From Desulfobacterales bacterium (GTDB lineage Bacteria > Desulfobacterota > Desulfobacteria > Desulfobacterales > C00003060), in the NCBI GenBank assembly GCA_030629475.1, contig DAOVOU010000045.1:1-9714 (forward strand): 9,714 nucleotides of DNA, in the 5' to 3' direction. The notes under the pieces were generated by a model that worked only from the letters and a program-made list of their open reading frames with translations, was not told where the DNA came from and did not search any database. Within the stretch, counting starts at the first letter, position 1; the number at the start of each line of letters is the position of its first letter. The position numbers were made by a program, and so were the translations under genes. This document shows, piece after piece, positions 1 through 6,792 of the stretch.

Positions 1-136
1 CGGTTCACGGTTGGCTACTTTGCGCTTTTGTAACTGCTCGGGTTCACGGTTCACGGTTCACCGTTGACCGTTGACCGTTGACAGGTTAATCTCTGAACCT
101 TGAACCTTGAACCGTGAACTTTGGAACCTTGAACCT
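1..136. repeat. Heptad repeat cluster, both orientations
   Basis: This non-coding left edge is built mostly from 7-base units. Positions 41-61 hold three perfect GGTTCAC units in register, followed at 62-82 by three perfect CGTTGAC units. Further right, 94-136 holds the inverted form (TGAACCT, TGAACCG and variants), with one 8-base step near 122. An isolated GGTTCAC lies at 2-8. Because the left part and the right part are inverted relative to each other, a single strand could fold back on itself here, just downstream of the menH stop. No gene, T-run terminator or transposase is visible in this stretch. Heptad runs of this kind are, from memory, common between genes in sulfate-reducing Desulfobacterota; their function is not known to me. 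Confidence 0.85.
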
Positions 137-210
137 AAGTAATTACTCTTCATCGCTCTCTAACCTTGAACCGTGAACCTTGGAACTTTGAACCTGAGTA
201 GTTACACTTC
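103..210. repeat. 59-bp-offset tandem duplication at the menH 3' end
   Basis: The 49 bases at 103-151 recur at 162-210, an offset of 59, with only five mismatches by hand alignment (120/179, 128/187, 137/196, 142/201, 147/206). The right copy contains the end of the menH reading frame and the left copy lies just past its stop. Both copies contain the inverted heptad (TGAACC-type) units. The duplication probably arose by slippage or recombination between heptads. Confidence 0.85.
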
Positions 211-1007
211 TCCTTCAAAAAATCCGCCAGAGTCTGCCCGAATTTCTCGGGGGCCTCCAGGTGCGTATTATGTCCTGTCTCAGGTATCAAATGCACTTGA
301 GAATCCGTAAGATAATCTTTCATTTGGCTGACAATCTCTTTATACTTACTGTCCAGCTCGCCTGCAATCAACAACACAGGCATATTGAGCGTATCAAGTT
401 TATCCCATAAAGAGGGCTGCCTTCCCGGACTCAGTTCCCGAAGCACCTTTGCCATGCAGGCCGTATCGTTGTTTTTTCTCGCAGATTTTATCTTATTCAA
501 CTTTTCGGGATGCCTTTTTAGGGTTTTAAAGAGATCTGCCTCATACCAGATCTCTGTGTACCGGGCGATCCCCACCTTTTCCATTTTTCTTGCCCTTTCT
601 CGATCCAAAACCAGCCTGTTGTTTCTTTTGTTATCATCCTGGAGGCCCGGGTTAACGCCTTCCAGGACCAGGGCGTCGAACCTTTCCGGATATTTTGTTG
701 CAGTATAAAGTGCCACTCTTGCACCCATTGAATATCCGATGAGAGCTGCAGATGTTAGTTGTAATTCCCCCATTAAGTTCACAAGCCCAAGAGCAAGGGA
801 ATCAAAATCAAGGGGTTCGGCTATGGTTCCGATCATCGATTTTCCATGCCCCGGAAGATCCGGCAAAATGCAATAATATTTATTTTCAAATCTTTCCGTA
901 ACTTCCAGCCAATCCGAGGATATGCCCATAAATCCGTGGAGAAAAATCAGCGGCGGACACTGCCGATTCCCTCTGGCGATGTAATGCCAACGTAATTGAG
1001 CATTCAT
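150..1007 (-). CDS. menH: SHCHC synthase MenH (alpha/beta hydrolase)
   Basis: MenH eliminates pyruvate from SEPHCHC to give SHCHC, the third step of classical menaquinone synthesis, in the cytosol. The 285-residue protein has the alpha/beta-hydrolase layout: an oxyanion-region HGFMG at 24-28, the nucleophile elbow GYSMGAR at 91-97 with Ser93, Asp219 in AGELDSKY, and His246 in GHNTHLEAP. The S-D-H triad, the GYSMG-R elbow and the EGVNPGL stretch (116-122) match MenH better than generic hydrolases. The ATG at 1007 is preceded only by a weak AAAGAG, with a GGGGG run about 13 bases upstream. It is the last men gene in the window, 287 bases downstream of menD. Oddity: the final ~15 residues (GSKFQGSRFKV...) are translated from a GGTTCAA-type heptad repeat and are unlikely to belong to the catalytic fold. 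The family call is firm; MenH specificity leans partly on the menD and menF neighbours. Confidence 0.92.
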   Translation of the reverse strand: MNAQLRWHYIARGNRQCPPLIFLHGFMGISSDWLEVTERFENKYYCILPDLPGHGKSMIGTIAEPLDFDSLALGLVNLMGELQLTSAALIGYSMGARVALYTATKYPERFDALVLEGVNPGLQDDNKRNNRLVLDRERARKMEKVGIARYTEIWYEADLFKTLKRHPEKLNKIKSARKNNDTACMAKVLRELSPGRQPSLWDKLDTLNMPVLLIAGELDSKYKEIVSQMKDYLTDSQVHLIPETGHNTHLEAPEKFGQTLADFLKEKCNYSGSKFQGSRFKVRER

Positions 1008-1025
1008 CTCTTTATCGTAACCCCC

Positions 1026-1287
1026 TTCACCGCAGAGAACGCAGAGCCCGCAGAGAGACTATTCTTTCAAACCAAGAACTAACCTGCGTATGCCATTCTT
1101 AAGCACTTTGTAGGCATGATTACGATTTGGGTCAGTTTATGGGAGGGGCCTTTCCAGTTGTGGGAGCGGCTTTCCAGCCGCGACAGTCGCGGCAAGAAAG
1201 CCGCTCCCACAAAGGTGTCGAGCTAGCGGAAGTTATGACCACCCCCCACTTTGTCATCTCTGTGTTCTCTGCGGTCTCTGCGGTGAA
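1026..1287. repeat. Nested inverted-repeat composite in the menD-menH spacer
   Basis: This fills most of the 287-base gap between menD and menH. The outer ends are a 13-base perfect inverted pair, TTCACCGCAGAGA at 1026-1038 and TCTCTGCGGTGAA at 1275-1287. Both continue inward as imperfect runs of a CGCAGAGAA-like unit (to about 1059 and from about 1257). Inside lies the 1158-1212 hairpin. The right end stops 7 bases before the menD stop codon. No coding frame inside has recognisable content, and no clear target-site duplication was seen at the borders, so calling it a mobile miniature element would be speculative. Confidence 0.75.
1158..1212. repeat. Long perfect-arm hairpin (REP-like)
   Basis: The outer arms TTGTGGGAGCGGCTTTC (1158-1174) and GAAAGCCGCTCCCACAA (1196-1212) are perfectly complementary over 17 bases. 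Inside them GCCGCGAC (1177-1184) pairs with GTCGCGGC (1186-1193), leaving a one-base loop and a small internal loop. A decayed partial copy of the left arm, GGGAGGGGCCTTTCCAG, sits just before it at 1141-1157. The element resembles REP-type palindromes known in many bacteria. It lies 3' of menD and 5' of menH, so in RNA it could protect the menD 3' end or attenuate menH. It lacks the T-run of a standard intrinsic terminator. Confidence 0.85.
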
Positions 1288-1294
1288 CGATTAC

Positions 1295-3061
1295 TCAGCC
1301 ACTGAGAAGTTGAGTCTCTATTTTTTCTGCAACCTTTTTCCAGATCATTTCATGCTCGACACGGTTTTTGTCCCGCTCTGTATGAACCTCAATAATGGAG
1401 GAGATACCCGAATCGATTGATCTCTGATAGACCTTTCTAAACGACGACAGGGATTCCGGACTTTCATAGGGTACCCCGAACAAGTCTGCCGCATTTCTGA
1501 ATTTCAGACCGTGCGGTGTGGCAAAATAGGTTTCAAAGTACTCAGTCAATTTGGCCACAGGTAGAAATGAAAAAATGCCGCCCCCGTCATTGTTCAGCAC
1601 AACGACAGTAACCGGCACCTCGAGTTTTTTAATCAACGCCAGAGAATTTATGTCGTGCAGAACCGCCAAATCTCCGATCAATAGTGTTGACGGACGATTC
1701 AATCCTGAGGCAAATCCAATGGCAGAGGCAATTGTGCCGTCAATGCCATTAGCGCCCCGATTACAACCAATGGCAAGGCGTTTATCAGAACAAGCTGCAA
1801 AAGCATCTGCTTCGCGCACCGGCAAGCTGTTGCCTAGGTATATGCCACTCTCTTCGGCAACAGACTCAAAAATGACATGGGACACGGCCCATTCCTTGAT
1901 ATCATTCAATGGCAGAACAGAATCCCTGATGACGGTACGGCTAATCTCCTCTGCCTGGCAGAAGATGCCTGTGAGTCCTGATGCAGTCTTTTGTATTCTC
2001 TCTGACAGTTGAGGGGCAAATCGTCCGGGATTTGTCTCAATCCTTTGCGTTACCCGAAACATCGGGTCCTGGCGAAAAGGATGACTATTTACAACTATAT
2101 ATTCTGCGTGGCTTTCTTCGATGTACTGATTCAAGGACTTAGATACCGGCATATCTCCCATGTGTAGTATCAGATCCGGAGAAAACTTCTTGCGGAATTT
2201 CTCCACTCGAAGGTAAAGGTCGTAGTGGGCAATCACGTTACTGGCGCTTCCTGACGCTGAACTGGCAAAACGGATTCCGGAGTTGATGTCCGCCAACAGG
2301 GGCCACCCCAACTCAGATGCCAATCTTATGATGGCCTCTTTGTCTGTCCCCGCCGGCAACTGACCTGCAATCAACAGACCGTTCTCGGAGCTACGAATCA
2401 TTTTTCCTATCCGGTGAACATCTTCTATGGAAGGCATTGATTCCGATTTGGCGTGGGTGGTAAAGGCACGGCCTGTTTTTTGCCAGGGGTCCAGGACGGA
2501 AAGATAGTTGTCCCAACACTCTTTTTCCGCGTTGGATATCAACGGTTCCCTGAATTGGCAATTAATTTGCACTGGGCCTGCCGGTCGATTGACGGCACGA
2601 TAGACTGCCTGGTCAACGGTGGTGAGCAAAAATGATGGTGAAAGAGCCTTATCGGGTGCAGGCAGGTCAAAATGCCACCGTAAGTAGTCTCCGAAAATAT
2701 TTACCTGATTGATTGTCTGCGGCGACCGCGCGTCCCTGAGTTCCACAGGCCGATCACTGCTCAATATCAGAAGGGGGATAGCAGATTGGCTGGCTTCGAT
2801 CACCGCCGGGAAATAGTTCGCCACTGCCGTGCCAGACGTACATATCAGGGCAGCAGGTCGTCCTGTTGCTTTCGCGTAGCCCATGGCATAGAAAGCTGCT
2901 CCCCGCTCGTCCGTGTGAACAAGAGTGCAGGCCCGTTTGTTTTCAGCTGCCGCAATGACCAGCGGCGCGGAACGGGAGCCGGGAGAAATACAGAGAGTCG
3001 TCACCCCACACCGAATCAGTTCTTCTATGATTAATCTTGACCAAATACAATTTAGGCCCAT
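1295..3061 (-). CDS. menD: SEPHCHC synthase MenD (ThDP-dependent)
   Basis: MenD joins isochorismate to the succinic semialdehyde-ThDP adduct made from 2-oxoglutarate, giving SEPHCHC and CO2; it is the committed step of classical menaquinone synthesis. The 588-residue length is normal for the family. The N-terminal Pyr domain shows ISPGSRSAPL (25-34) and TDERGAAFYAMGYAKATGR, with Glu52 the ThDP-activating glutamate, then TSGTAVANYFPAV. The C-terminal PP domain shows CNRGANGIDGTIASAIG and the Mg/ThDP signature running from GDL (Gly463, Asp464) to NND (490-492), followed by GGGIFSFLP. The ATG at 3061 is the natural start, placed about 20 residues before the conserved SPGSR, although the Shine-Dalgarno is weak. 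It is soluble and cytosolic. It lies 173 bases downstream of menF, separated by a G/C-run palindrome, and is probably co-transcribed with it. No truncation or missing key residue was seen. Confidence 0.97.
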   Translation of the reverse strand: MGLNCIWSRLIIEELIRCGVTTLCISPGSRSAPLVIAAAENKRACTLVHTDERGAAFYAMGYAKATGRPAALICTSGTAVANYFPAVIEASQSAIPLLILSSDRPVELRDARSPQTINQVNIFGDYLRWHFDLPAPDKALSPSFLLTTVDQAVYRAVNRPAGPVQINCQFREPLISNAEKECWDNYLSVLDPWQKTGRAFTTHAKSESMPSIEDVHRIGKMIRSSENGLLIAGQLPAGTDKEAIIRLASELGWPLLADINSGIRFASSASGSASNVIAHYDLYLRVEKFRKKFSPDLILHMGDMPVSKSLNQYIEESHAEYIVVNSHPFRQDPMFRVTQRIETNPGRFAPQLSERIQKTASGLTGIFCQAEEISRTVIRDSVLPLNDIKEWAVSHVIFESVAEESGIYLGNSLPVREADAFAACSDKRLAIGCNRGANGIDGTIASAIGFASGLNRPSTLLIGDLAVLHDINSLALIKKLEVPVTVVVLNNDGGGIFSFLPVAKLTEYFETYFATPHGLKFRNAADLFGVPYESPESLSSFRKVYQRSIDSGISSIIEVHTERDKNRVEHEMIWKKVAEKIETQLLSG

Positions 3062-3114
3062 TTTTCAGCCGTCTGCCGCTCAGGGGGTACGATTCAGCTT
3101 GAGTGCTTATCTCA

Positions 3115-3220
3115 AAAATCCCCCTAAATCCCCCTTTATTAAAGGGGGACTTTGAGGTGTTTCCTTTGATTCCCCCCTTTTCTAAAGGGGGGTTAGGGGG
3201 GATTTCATTGCCCCCCTAAC
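3115..3220. repeat. C/G-run palindromic repeat in the menF-menD spacer
   Basis: Three short perfect hairpins lie side by side: CCCCCTTT/AAAGGGGG (3130-3137 with 3141-3148, 3-base loop), CCCCCCTTT/AAAGGGGGG (3172-3180 with 3184-3192, 3-base loop), and GTTAGGGGGG/CCCCCCTAAC (3192-3201 with 3211-3220, 9-base loop). In addition 3116-3134 (AAATCCCCCTAAATCCCCC) and 3187-3205 are imperfect inverted copies, so the whole stretch can also fold as one long stem. The alternatives compete for the same bases. This type of C-run repeat is, from memory, scattered between genes in several bacterial phyla. Its place inside a probable menF-menD transcript could affect processing or the relative output of the two genes. 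Confidence 0.85.
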
Positions 3221-3234
3221 TCGTGGATGTGCCC

Positions 3235-4710
3235 TTACTCCTGCCCTCCGGATAGAATCTTAAAGGCCGTACACATCTTGTCTTCAATTTCCTTCCACTC
3301 CGATTCCGGGGTGGATCCTTTGACGATGCCGGCCCCTGTGAAAAGAGAAACAACCCTGTCGATTACCAGGGAGGACCGAATACCCACCGCCATTTCGGTT
3401 AATTCATGGGAAATGATTCCAACAGGACCGGCATACCATCCCCTGCTGAAAGGCTCCAACCTTTCAATAAGACTTATTGCAGCAGACACAGGGCAACCTC
3501 CTACGGCCGCTGTCGGGTGCAGGCTGGATACCATTTCTCCAATGGAAATGCCGTTTCTCAAAACACCGGAGACTTTAGAGACCAGGTGCTGGACATTGGC
3601 CAGTTTCACGATCTCCGGCGGTCCGGGCATCTCTATTTCTTTCGTTAATCTGTGAAATTTTGCAATCAAATCATCTGTCACAAATTTCTGTTCCGACAAT
3701 TCTTTTTGGTTTTCCAACAGCCAGGCACCCCGATGTCTATCCTCGTCCGGATCAGCCCCCCGAGCAACAGTACCGGACACTGCTTCGCTGATCAGCCGAT
3801 TTTTTTCAATTTTTAAGAGACGCTCCGGTGTGGCTCCCAAGAATGCCGTGCCCTGCCTGGGTTGAAACAGAAAAAAATAACAACGGTCATTGGCGCTTTT
3901 GAGTGCATGCACATAGTCAACAGCTTCAACAGCTTCCTTAAATTTAACGTCAGTTCGTCTGGCAAGAACCACTTTATCTATTTCGCCTTTATATATTTTG
4001 TGAAGTGATGTGTTGATATTATTCTTCCAGCCCGCATAATCCGGGTGATCTGTCCTTGTGATGACTTCCGGAAATTGATCCCGTATCGGAGATAGATCCC
4101 TTGCTTTAGCTTTTTTAAAAGATTCCAATATCCTGGCAATAATGTCATGCTCGTCTTCGTGATCTTCAAACAGCACGCCAACTGAGAGAAAAAACTCTCC
4201 ATTCTCTCGAAGCATCACCACTTGTGGCAGGATGAACCACAAGGGCGGGAAATCTGCCCATTTTTTGTCCCGTTTTTCCTGAGGAAAAAACCAGGTGCCC
4301 CCAAGAAATCTTAAAAGGCCCTTTTGCGGATGCCTGTCAAGGATGCCTGACAATTTGTCAAAAGCAGCCGAGAGCTGGGCGGGATCATTTTCGCTGACAC
4401 TCATCAGGGAACCGAATCCTCCGATCTCCACACCCCCGTCCCTATCATACCAGTACAGGCGCGGATAAACAGAATGGCTTTTTAACCACTGCAGGATATC
4501 CACCGGACATGTTTTACAGGTCACCAGCAAAGGCAGTGGTCTACCCTGCCGGATCGCACTTCTTATGCCCGGCAAAGAGCGGTTCACCTGGTTTCTTATA
4601 TCGTAAGCGTTCACAGGTTCAGAGTTCACCCTGTTAAATTTGGCGCAAGGTTGCGCCTCACGGCTTGAAAACATTACACTTCGTGTCCCGAAGGGAACCC
4701 TATTTAACAT
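3235..4710 (-). CDS. menF: Isochorismate synthase MenF
   Basis: MenF converts chorismate to isochorismate, the entry step of classical menaquinone synthesis. The C-terminal two thirds is the chorismate-binding fold: DKVVLARRTD (245-254) carrying Lys246, the proposed water-activating base; LGATPERLL (291-299); SEAVSGTVARG with Glu309, the proposed general acid; LHPTAAVGG; RGWYAGPVG; and GAGIVKGSTPESEWKEIEDK. The adjacent menD favours MenF over EntC/DhbC-type synthases. The start is doubtful. These coordinates use the longest ATG frame (491 residues), but the first ~30 codons lie in repeat-like DNA: a repeat of TGTTAAAT.GGG, the GGCGCAA/TTGCGCC hairpin at codons 19-24, and GTTCA units at codons 28-34. 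By recall of E. coli MenF the frame is about 30 residues too long at the front. GTG at 4614 (preceded by AGGGTGA at 11 bases) or GTG at 4629 is more likely, giving about 459-464 residues. It is cytosolic and upstream of menD. Confidence 0.95.
   Translation of the reverse strand: MLNRVPFGTRSVMFSSREAQPCAKFNRVNSEPVNAYDIRNQVNRSLPGIRSAIRQGRPLPLLVTCKTCPVDILQWLKSHSVYPRLYWYDRDGGVEIGGFGSLMSVSENDPAQLSAAFDKLSGILDRHPQKGLLRFLGGTWFFPQEKRDKKWADFPPLWFILPQVVMLRENGEFFLSVGVLFEDHEDEHDIIARILESFKKAKARDLSPIRDQFPEVITRTDHPDYAGWKNNINTSLHKIYKGEIDKVVLARRTDVKFKEAVEAVDYVHALKSANDRCYFFLFQPRQGTAFLGATPERLLKIEKNRLISEAVSGTVARGADPDEDRHRGAWLLENQKELSEQKFVTDDLIAKFHRLTKEIEMPGPPEIVKLANVQHLVSKVSGVLRNGISIGEMVSSLHPTAAVGGCPVSAAISLIERLEPFSRGWYAGPVGIISHELTEMAVGIRSSLVIDRVVSLFTGAGIVKGSTPESEWKEIEDKMCTAFKILSGGQE
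4609..4656. repeat. Repeat-like DNA inside the menF 5' end
   Basis: GTTCA-type units occur at 4609-4629 (GTTCACA, GGTTCAG, AGTTCAC), related to the heptads at the left edge of the window. Next to them GGCGCAA and TTGCGCC form a 7-base-arm hairpin with a 2-base loop at about 4641-4656. Both fall in what would be codons 19-34 of the longest menF frame, which argues that those codons are not really translated. Confidence 0.6.
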
Positions 4711-4841
4711 CTTTTCCCATTTAACATTCGATGTTGGACGTTCGATGTTCGATGTTCATTTTTTTCAGTAAACCTTCCACAGTCCATCCGGTGCAAAAAT
4801 AACTTAGCGCTTATGCCCCTGAACCCTGGCCCCCAAACCTC
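4711..4841. repeat. menF upstream spacer with TTCGATG heptads
   Basis: The 131-base gap between the radical SAM gene and the longest menF frame contains four in-register heptads at 4727-4754 (TTCGATG, TTGGACG, TTCGATG, TTCGATG) and a trailing TTCATTTTTTT. This is a different heptad family from the one at the left edge. The rest (about 4765-4841) shows no gene, no clear promoter and no convincing terminator. It is unclear whether menF is co-transcribed with the radical SAM gene. Confidence 0.8.
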
Positions 4842-6581
4842 TTAACCCATGCCCTGTTGGAGAGAACGGAGCTTCCCAAGAAAGTAAGATTCTTTTTCAA
4901 AATCACCTAATGCCTTGTAACAGCTTACAATATAGGGAACCGCTTCTCTTGAATCCGGGAAATTCAGAAGACATGAAAGGGCCTTGCTATACTCCCTTAA
5001 GTTCATATAGCTGATTCCCAGGCACACATTCAATGGCTCACTGTCCGGGAAATATTTAACGCCTTCTGATAAAATCCTGATAGATTCATCAAAGACCTTG
5101 TTTTTTTGCTTAATGATGCCCAATCCCAGATAAGCCCGATGGTCAGGGTAATAACCCAATGCCCTTCTGAACAGCTTTTCAGCGGTTTTCTCTTTTTCCC
5201 TGACTGTCTCGATCCTGGCGTAGTCCCCGTGGCTGAATGTCATCCCTAGTCTCGAGCAAAAACCTGAATGCAGTTCGTAGAGTTCTTTTTTATCTATAAG
5301 TTCAATGGTATCAACATATCGGTGAAGATTTCCATAGTATTCCCTTCTTAGCTTCTCACCAAAGGCCAATATCATATCCTTAGATAGACGAGGATCGGTT
5401 TCAAAATACATGATATCTTCTATTCGCTGCAGCCAGATCTTGTCTGAGACCTTGTATTTTTTCTTGAAATCCGAGTAAAGTGCCGTACCTGGAAAAAGGT
5501 CAAGTATATAAAAAACAGTGCTCATTGGTCTGATTTCATGCATCAAATCTATGGTTTTCTGAATAGTTGCCCAGCCTTCCCCAGGAGAGCCATAGATGAA
5601 ATAGGCACGCGCCAGGATCCCGTATTTTGTAGTTAATTCAAAGGCCTTTTTAATATCATGGGTCTTAATGTTTTTATTCAGGCAATTTCTGATCTTTTCA
5701 GAACCACTTTCTACGCCATAGCTGATTTGAATGCAGCCGGCCTTCCTCATCCAATATAATATCTCTTCACTCACACAGTTTACTCGCGAGATGGCCACCC
5801 AGGTGATATTGAGGCCCCTCTCCAGGATTTTTTTGCATATCTCAATTACCCGGTCTCCTTTGACCGTAAAGGTATCATCTGAGAAATAAAAAAAATTTAT
5901 TCCTTTTTTGTAGAGCAGTTCCAGTTGCTCCACAAAGTATTCAGGAGAGTGAAATCTGACTTTACGTCTCCAAAATCGGGGTGATCCGCAAAACGTACAA
6001 TTCCATGGACACCCTCGAGACGAGATTACATGCTGATATTTGAAATATTTTGCCGGAATGGGCAGCTCGTCAATATCCTGTATAAATGCGGCATCTTCAG
6101 TCCGTAGTATCTTGCCTTCTTTCCTGAAAGAGATGCCCTTAATATTTTCAATATGTTCATAATCTGCCTCTTCTATACATTTTACCAGATTTAAAAAGGT
6201 GTACTCTCCTTCTCTCATAACTATGAAGTCTATTTCCGGGAAATGTGTCAGGAAATGTCTCCACAGGAAGGTGGCTCCAACCCCGCCAAATACGATCTTG
6301 ACCTTTGGATTAAGCTGCTTGGCAATTTGGGCAACCTCTATGCCGCCCCAGCGGTTCGCGTGCAAGATGGAAAAACCAATGATATCCGGCCCCCTTTTTT
6401 TTAGAATTTCCTTGATTCTTTCAGGCGTTTTATTAATATTGTGCCAATTCAATATTTCGACATCATGGTGATTTGCTTTTAGCACAGCGCCTATATAATA
6501 AGCGCCTATGGGCATGACCCTTACGTCGTAATCCTGGAGTCTGTCTTCAAGGCAGTATGGATATATGAGTAATATTTTCAT
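4842..6581 (-). CDS. B12-binding-type radical SAM protein with TPR tail
   Basis: This is a radical SAM enzyme of unknown substrate. Residues are numbered from the ATG at 6581 (579 residues). The start MKILLIYPYC opens a Rossmann-like cobalamin-binding-type domain (about 1-140) with PIGAYYIGAVL and IVFGGVGATF. The DxHxxG motif that supplies a lower axial histidine is not evident, so cobalamin, if bound, may be base-off. The radical SAM core (about 180-370) has SSRGCPWNCTFCG with Cys191, Cys195 and Cys198 as the CxxxCxxC cluster ligands, FSDDTF, GVESGSEKIRN, and YGSPGEGW. Residues about 464-575 form two to three TPR-like repeats (AEKLFRRALGYYPD and SIRILSEGVKYFPDSEP), suggesting a protein partner. 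The frame continues upstream to ATG 6611 and TTG 6635, but neither adds conserved sequence. By eye it is more A/T-rich than menD. It is divergent from the dsr genes and upstream of menF. B12-radical SAM proteins often do methylations or ring rearrangements; nothing here fixes the reaction. Confidence 0.93.
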   Translation of the reverse strand: MKILLIYPYCLEDRLQDYDVRVMPIGAYYIGAVLKANHHDVEILNWHNINKTPERIKEILKKRGPDIIGFSILHANRWGGIEVAQIAKQLNPKVKIVFGGVGATFLWRHFLTHFPEIDFIVMREGEYTFLNLVKCIEEADYEHIENIKGISFRKEGKILRTEDAAFIQDIDELPIPAKYFKYQHVISSRGCPWNCTFCGSPRFWRRKVRFHSPEYFVEQLELLYKKGINFFYFSDDTFTVKGDRVIEICKKILERGLNITWVAISRVNCVSEEILYWMRKAGCIQISYGVESGSEKIRNCLNKNIKTHDIKKAFELTTKYGILARAYFIYGSPGEGWATIQKTIDLMHEIRPMSTVFYILDLFPGTALYSDFKKKYKVSDKIWLQRIEDIMYFETDPRLSKDMILAFGEKLRREYYGNLHRYVDTIELIDKKELYELHSGFCSRLGMTFSHGDYARIETVREKEKTAEKLFRRALGYYPDHRAYLGLGIIKQKNKVFDESIRILSEGVKYFPDSEPLNVCLGISYMNLREYSKALSCLLNFPDSREAVPYIVSCYKALGDFEKESYFLGKLRSLQQGMG

Positions 6582-6745
6582 TTTTTTAGAGACGTAACAG
6601 TTTGTGCACATAGTAGTCAAGAATGGCCGGTGCAACTGTATCTTTCATTCATTTATTTTAAATAAGCAGCTTGCAATACTCCGGGAGTCAGGGAGAGGGG
6701 ATAACATAATATTTTATTCAAATCTAGTTTCATCCATAGTTGGCC

Positions 6746-6772
6746 TTGACATGGAATCACATTTTGTATAAA
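6746..6772 (+). promoter_or_regulatory. Candidate sigma70-type promoter for the dsr cluster
   Basis: A perfect TTGACA (6746-6751) is followed after 15 bases by TATAAA (6767-6772). A 17-base spacing would place a poorer -10, TAAAGA, at 6769-6774. The 15-base spacer is shorter than ideal. A start near 6779 would give a leader of about 175 bases before the ATG at 6954. No competing candidate of similar quality was seen in the divergent region. Confidence 0.5.
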
Positions 6773-6792
6773 GAGATGTTCATTATGAATTG

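Noticed and set aside
41..195. Possible CRISPR array
   Set aside because: The repeats are contiguous 7-base units without spacers of constant length, and no cas gene is nearby.
1026..1287. Insertion sequence or transposase remnant
   Set aside because: No transposase-like coding sequence is present and no target-site duplication could be identified at the ends.
1551..2012. A 153-codon + strand open frame opposite menD
   Set aside because: It overlaps the conserved ThDP-binding domain of menD on the other strand and shows no family features.
3227..3655. A 142-codon + strand open frame opposite menF
   Set aside because: It is antisense to the conserved chorismate-binding C-terminus; no motif or ribosome site.
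4801..4841. Possible intrinsic terminator after the radical SAM gene (around AGCGCT at 4806-4811)
   Set aside because: The stem is only 6 bases of palindrome with mismatches outside it, and although a short T-run follows on the minus strand the structure is too weak to support.
6582..6635. Upstream start codons (ATG 6611, TTG 6635) for the radical SAM protein
   Set aside because: The canonical MKILLIYP opening of the cobalamin-binding-type domain begins at ATG 6581, and the extra residues show no family pattern or good ribosome site.
6678..6688. ACTCC-G-GGAGT small palindrome as an operator for the radical SAM gene
   Set aside because: Five-base arms are expected by chance in this length of DNA and no promoter could be placed beside it.
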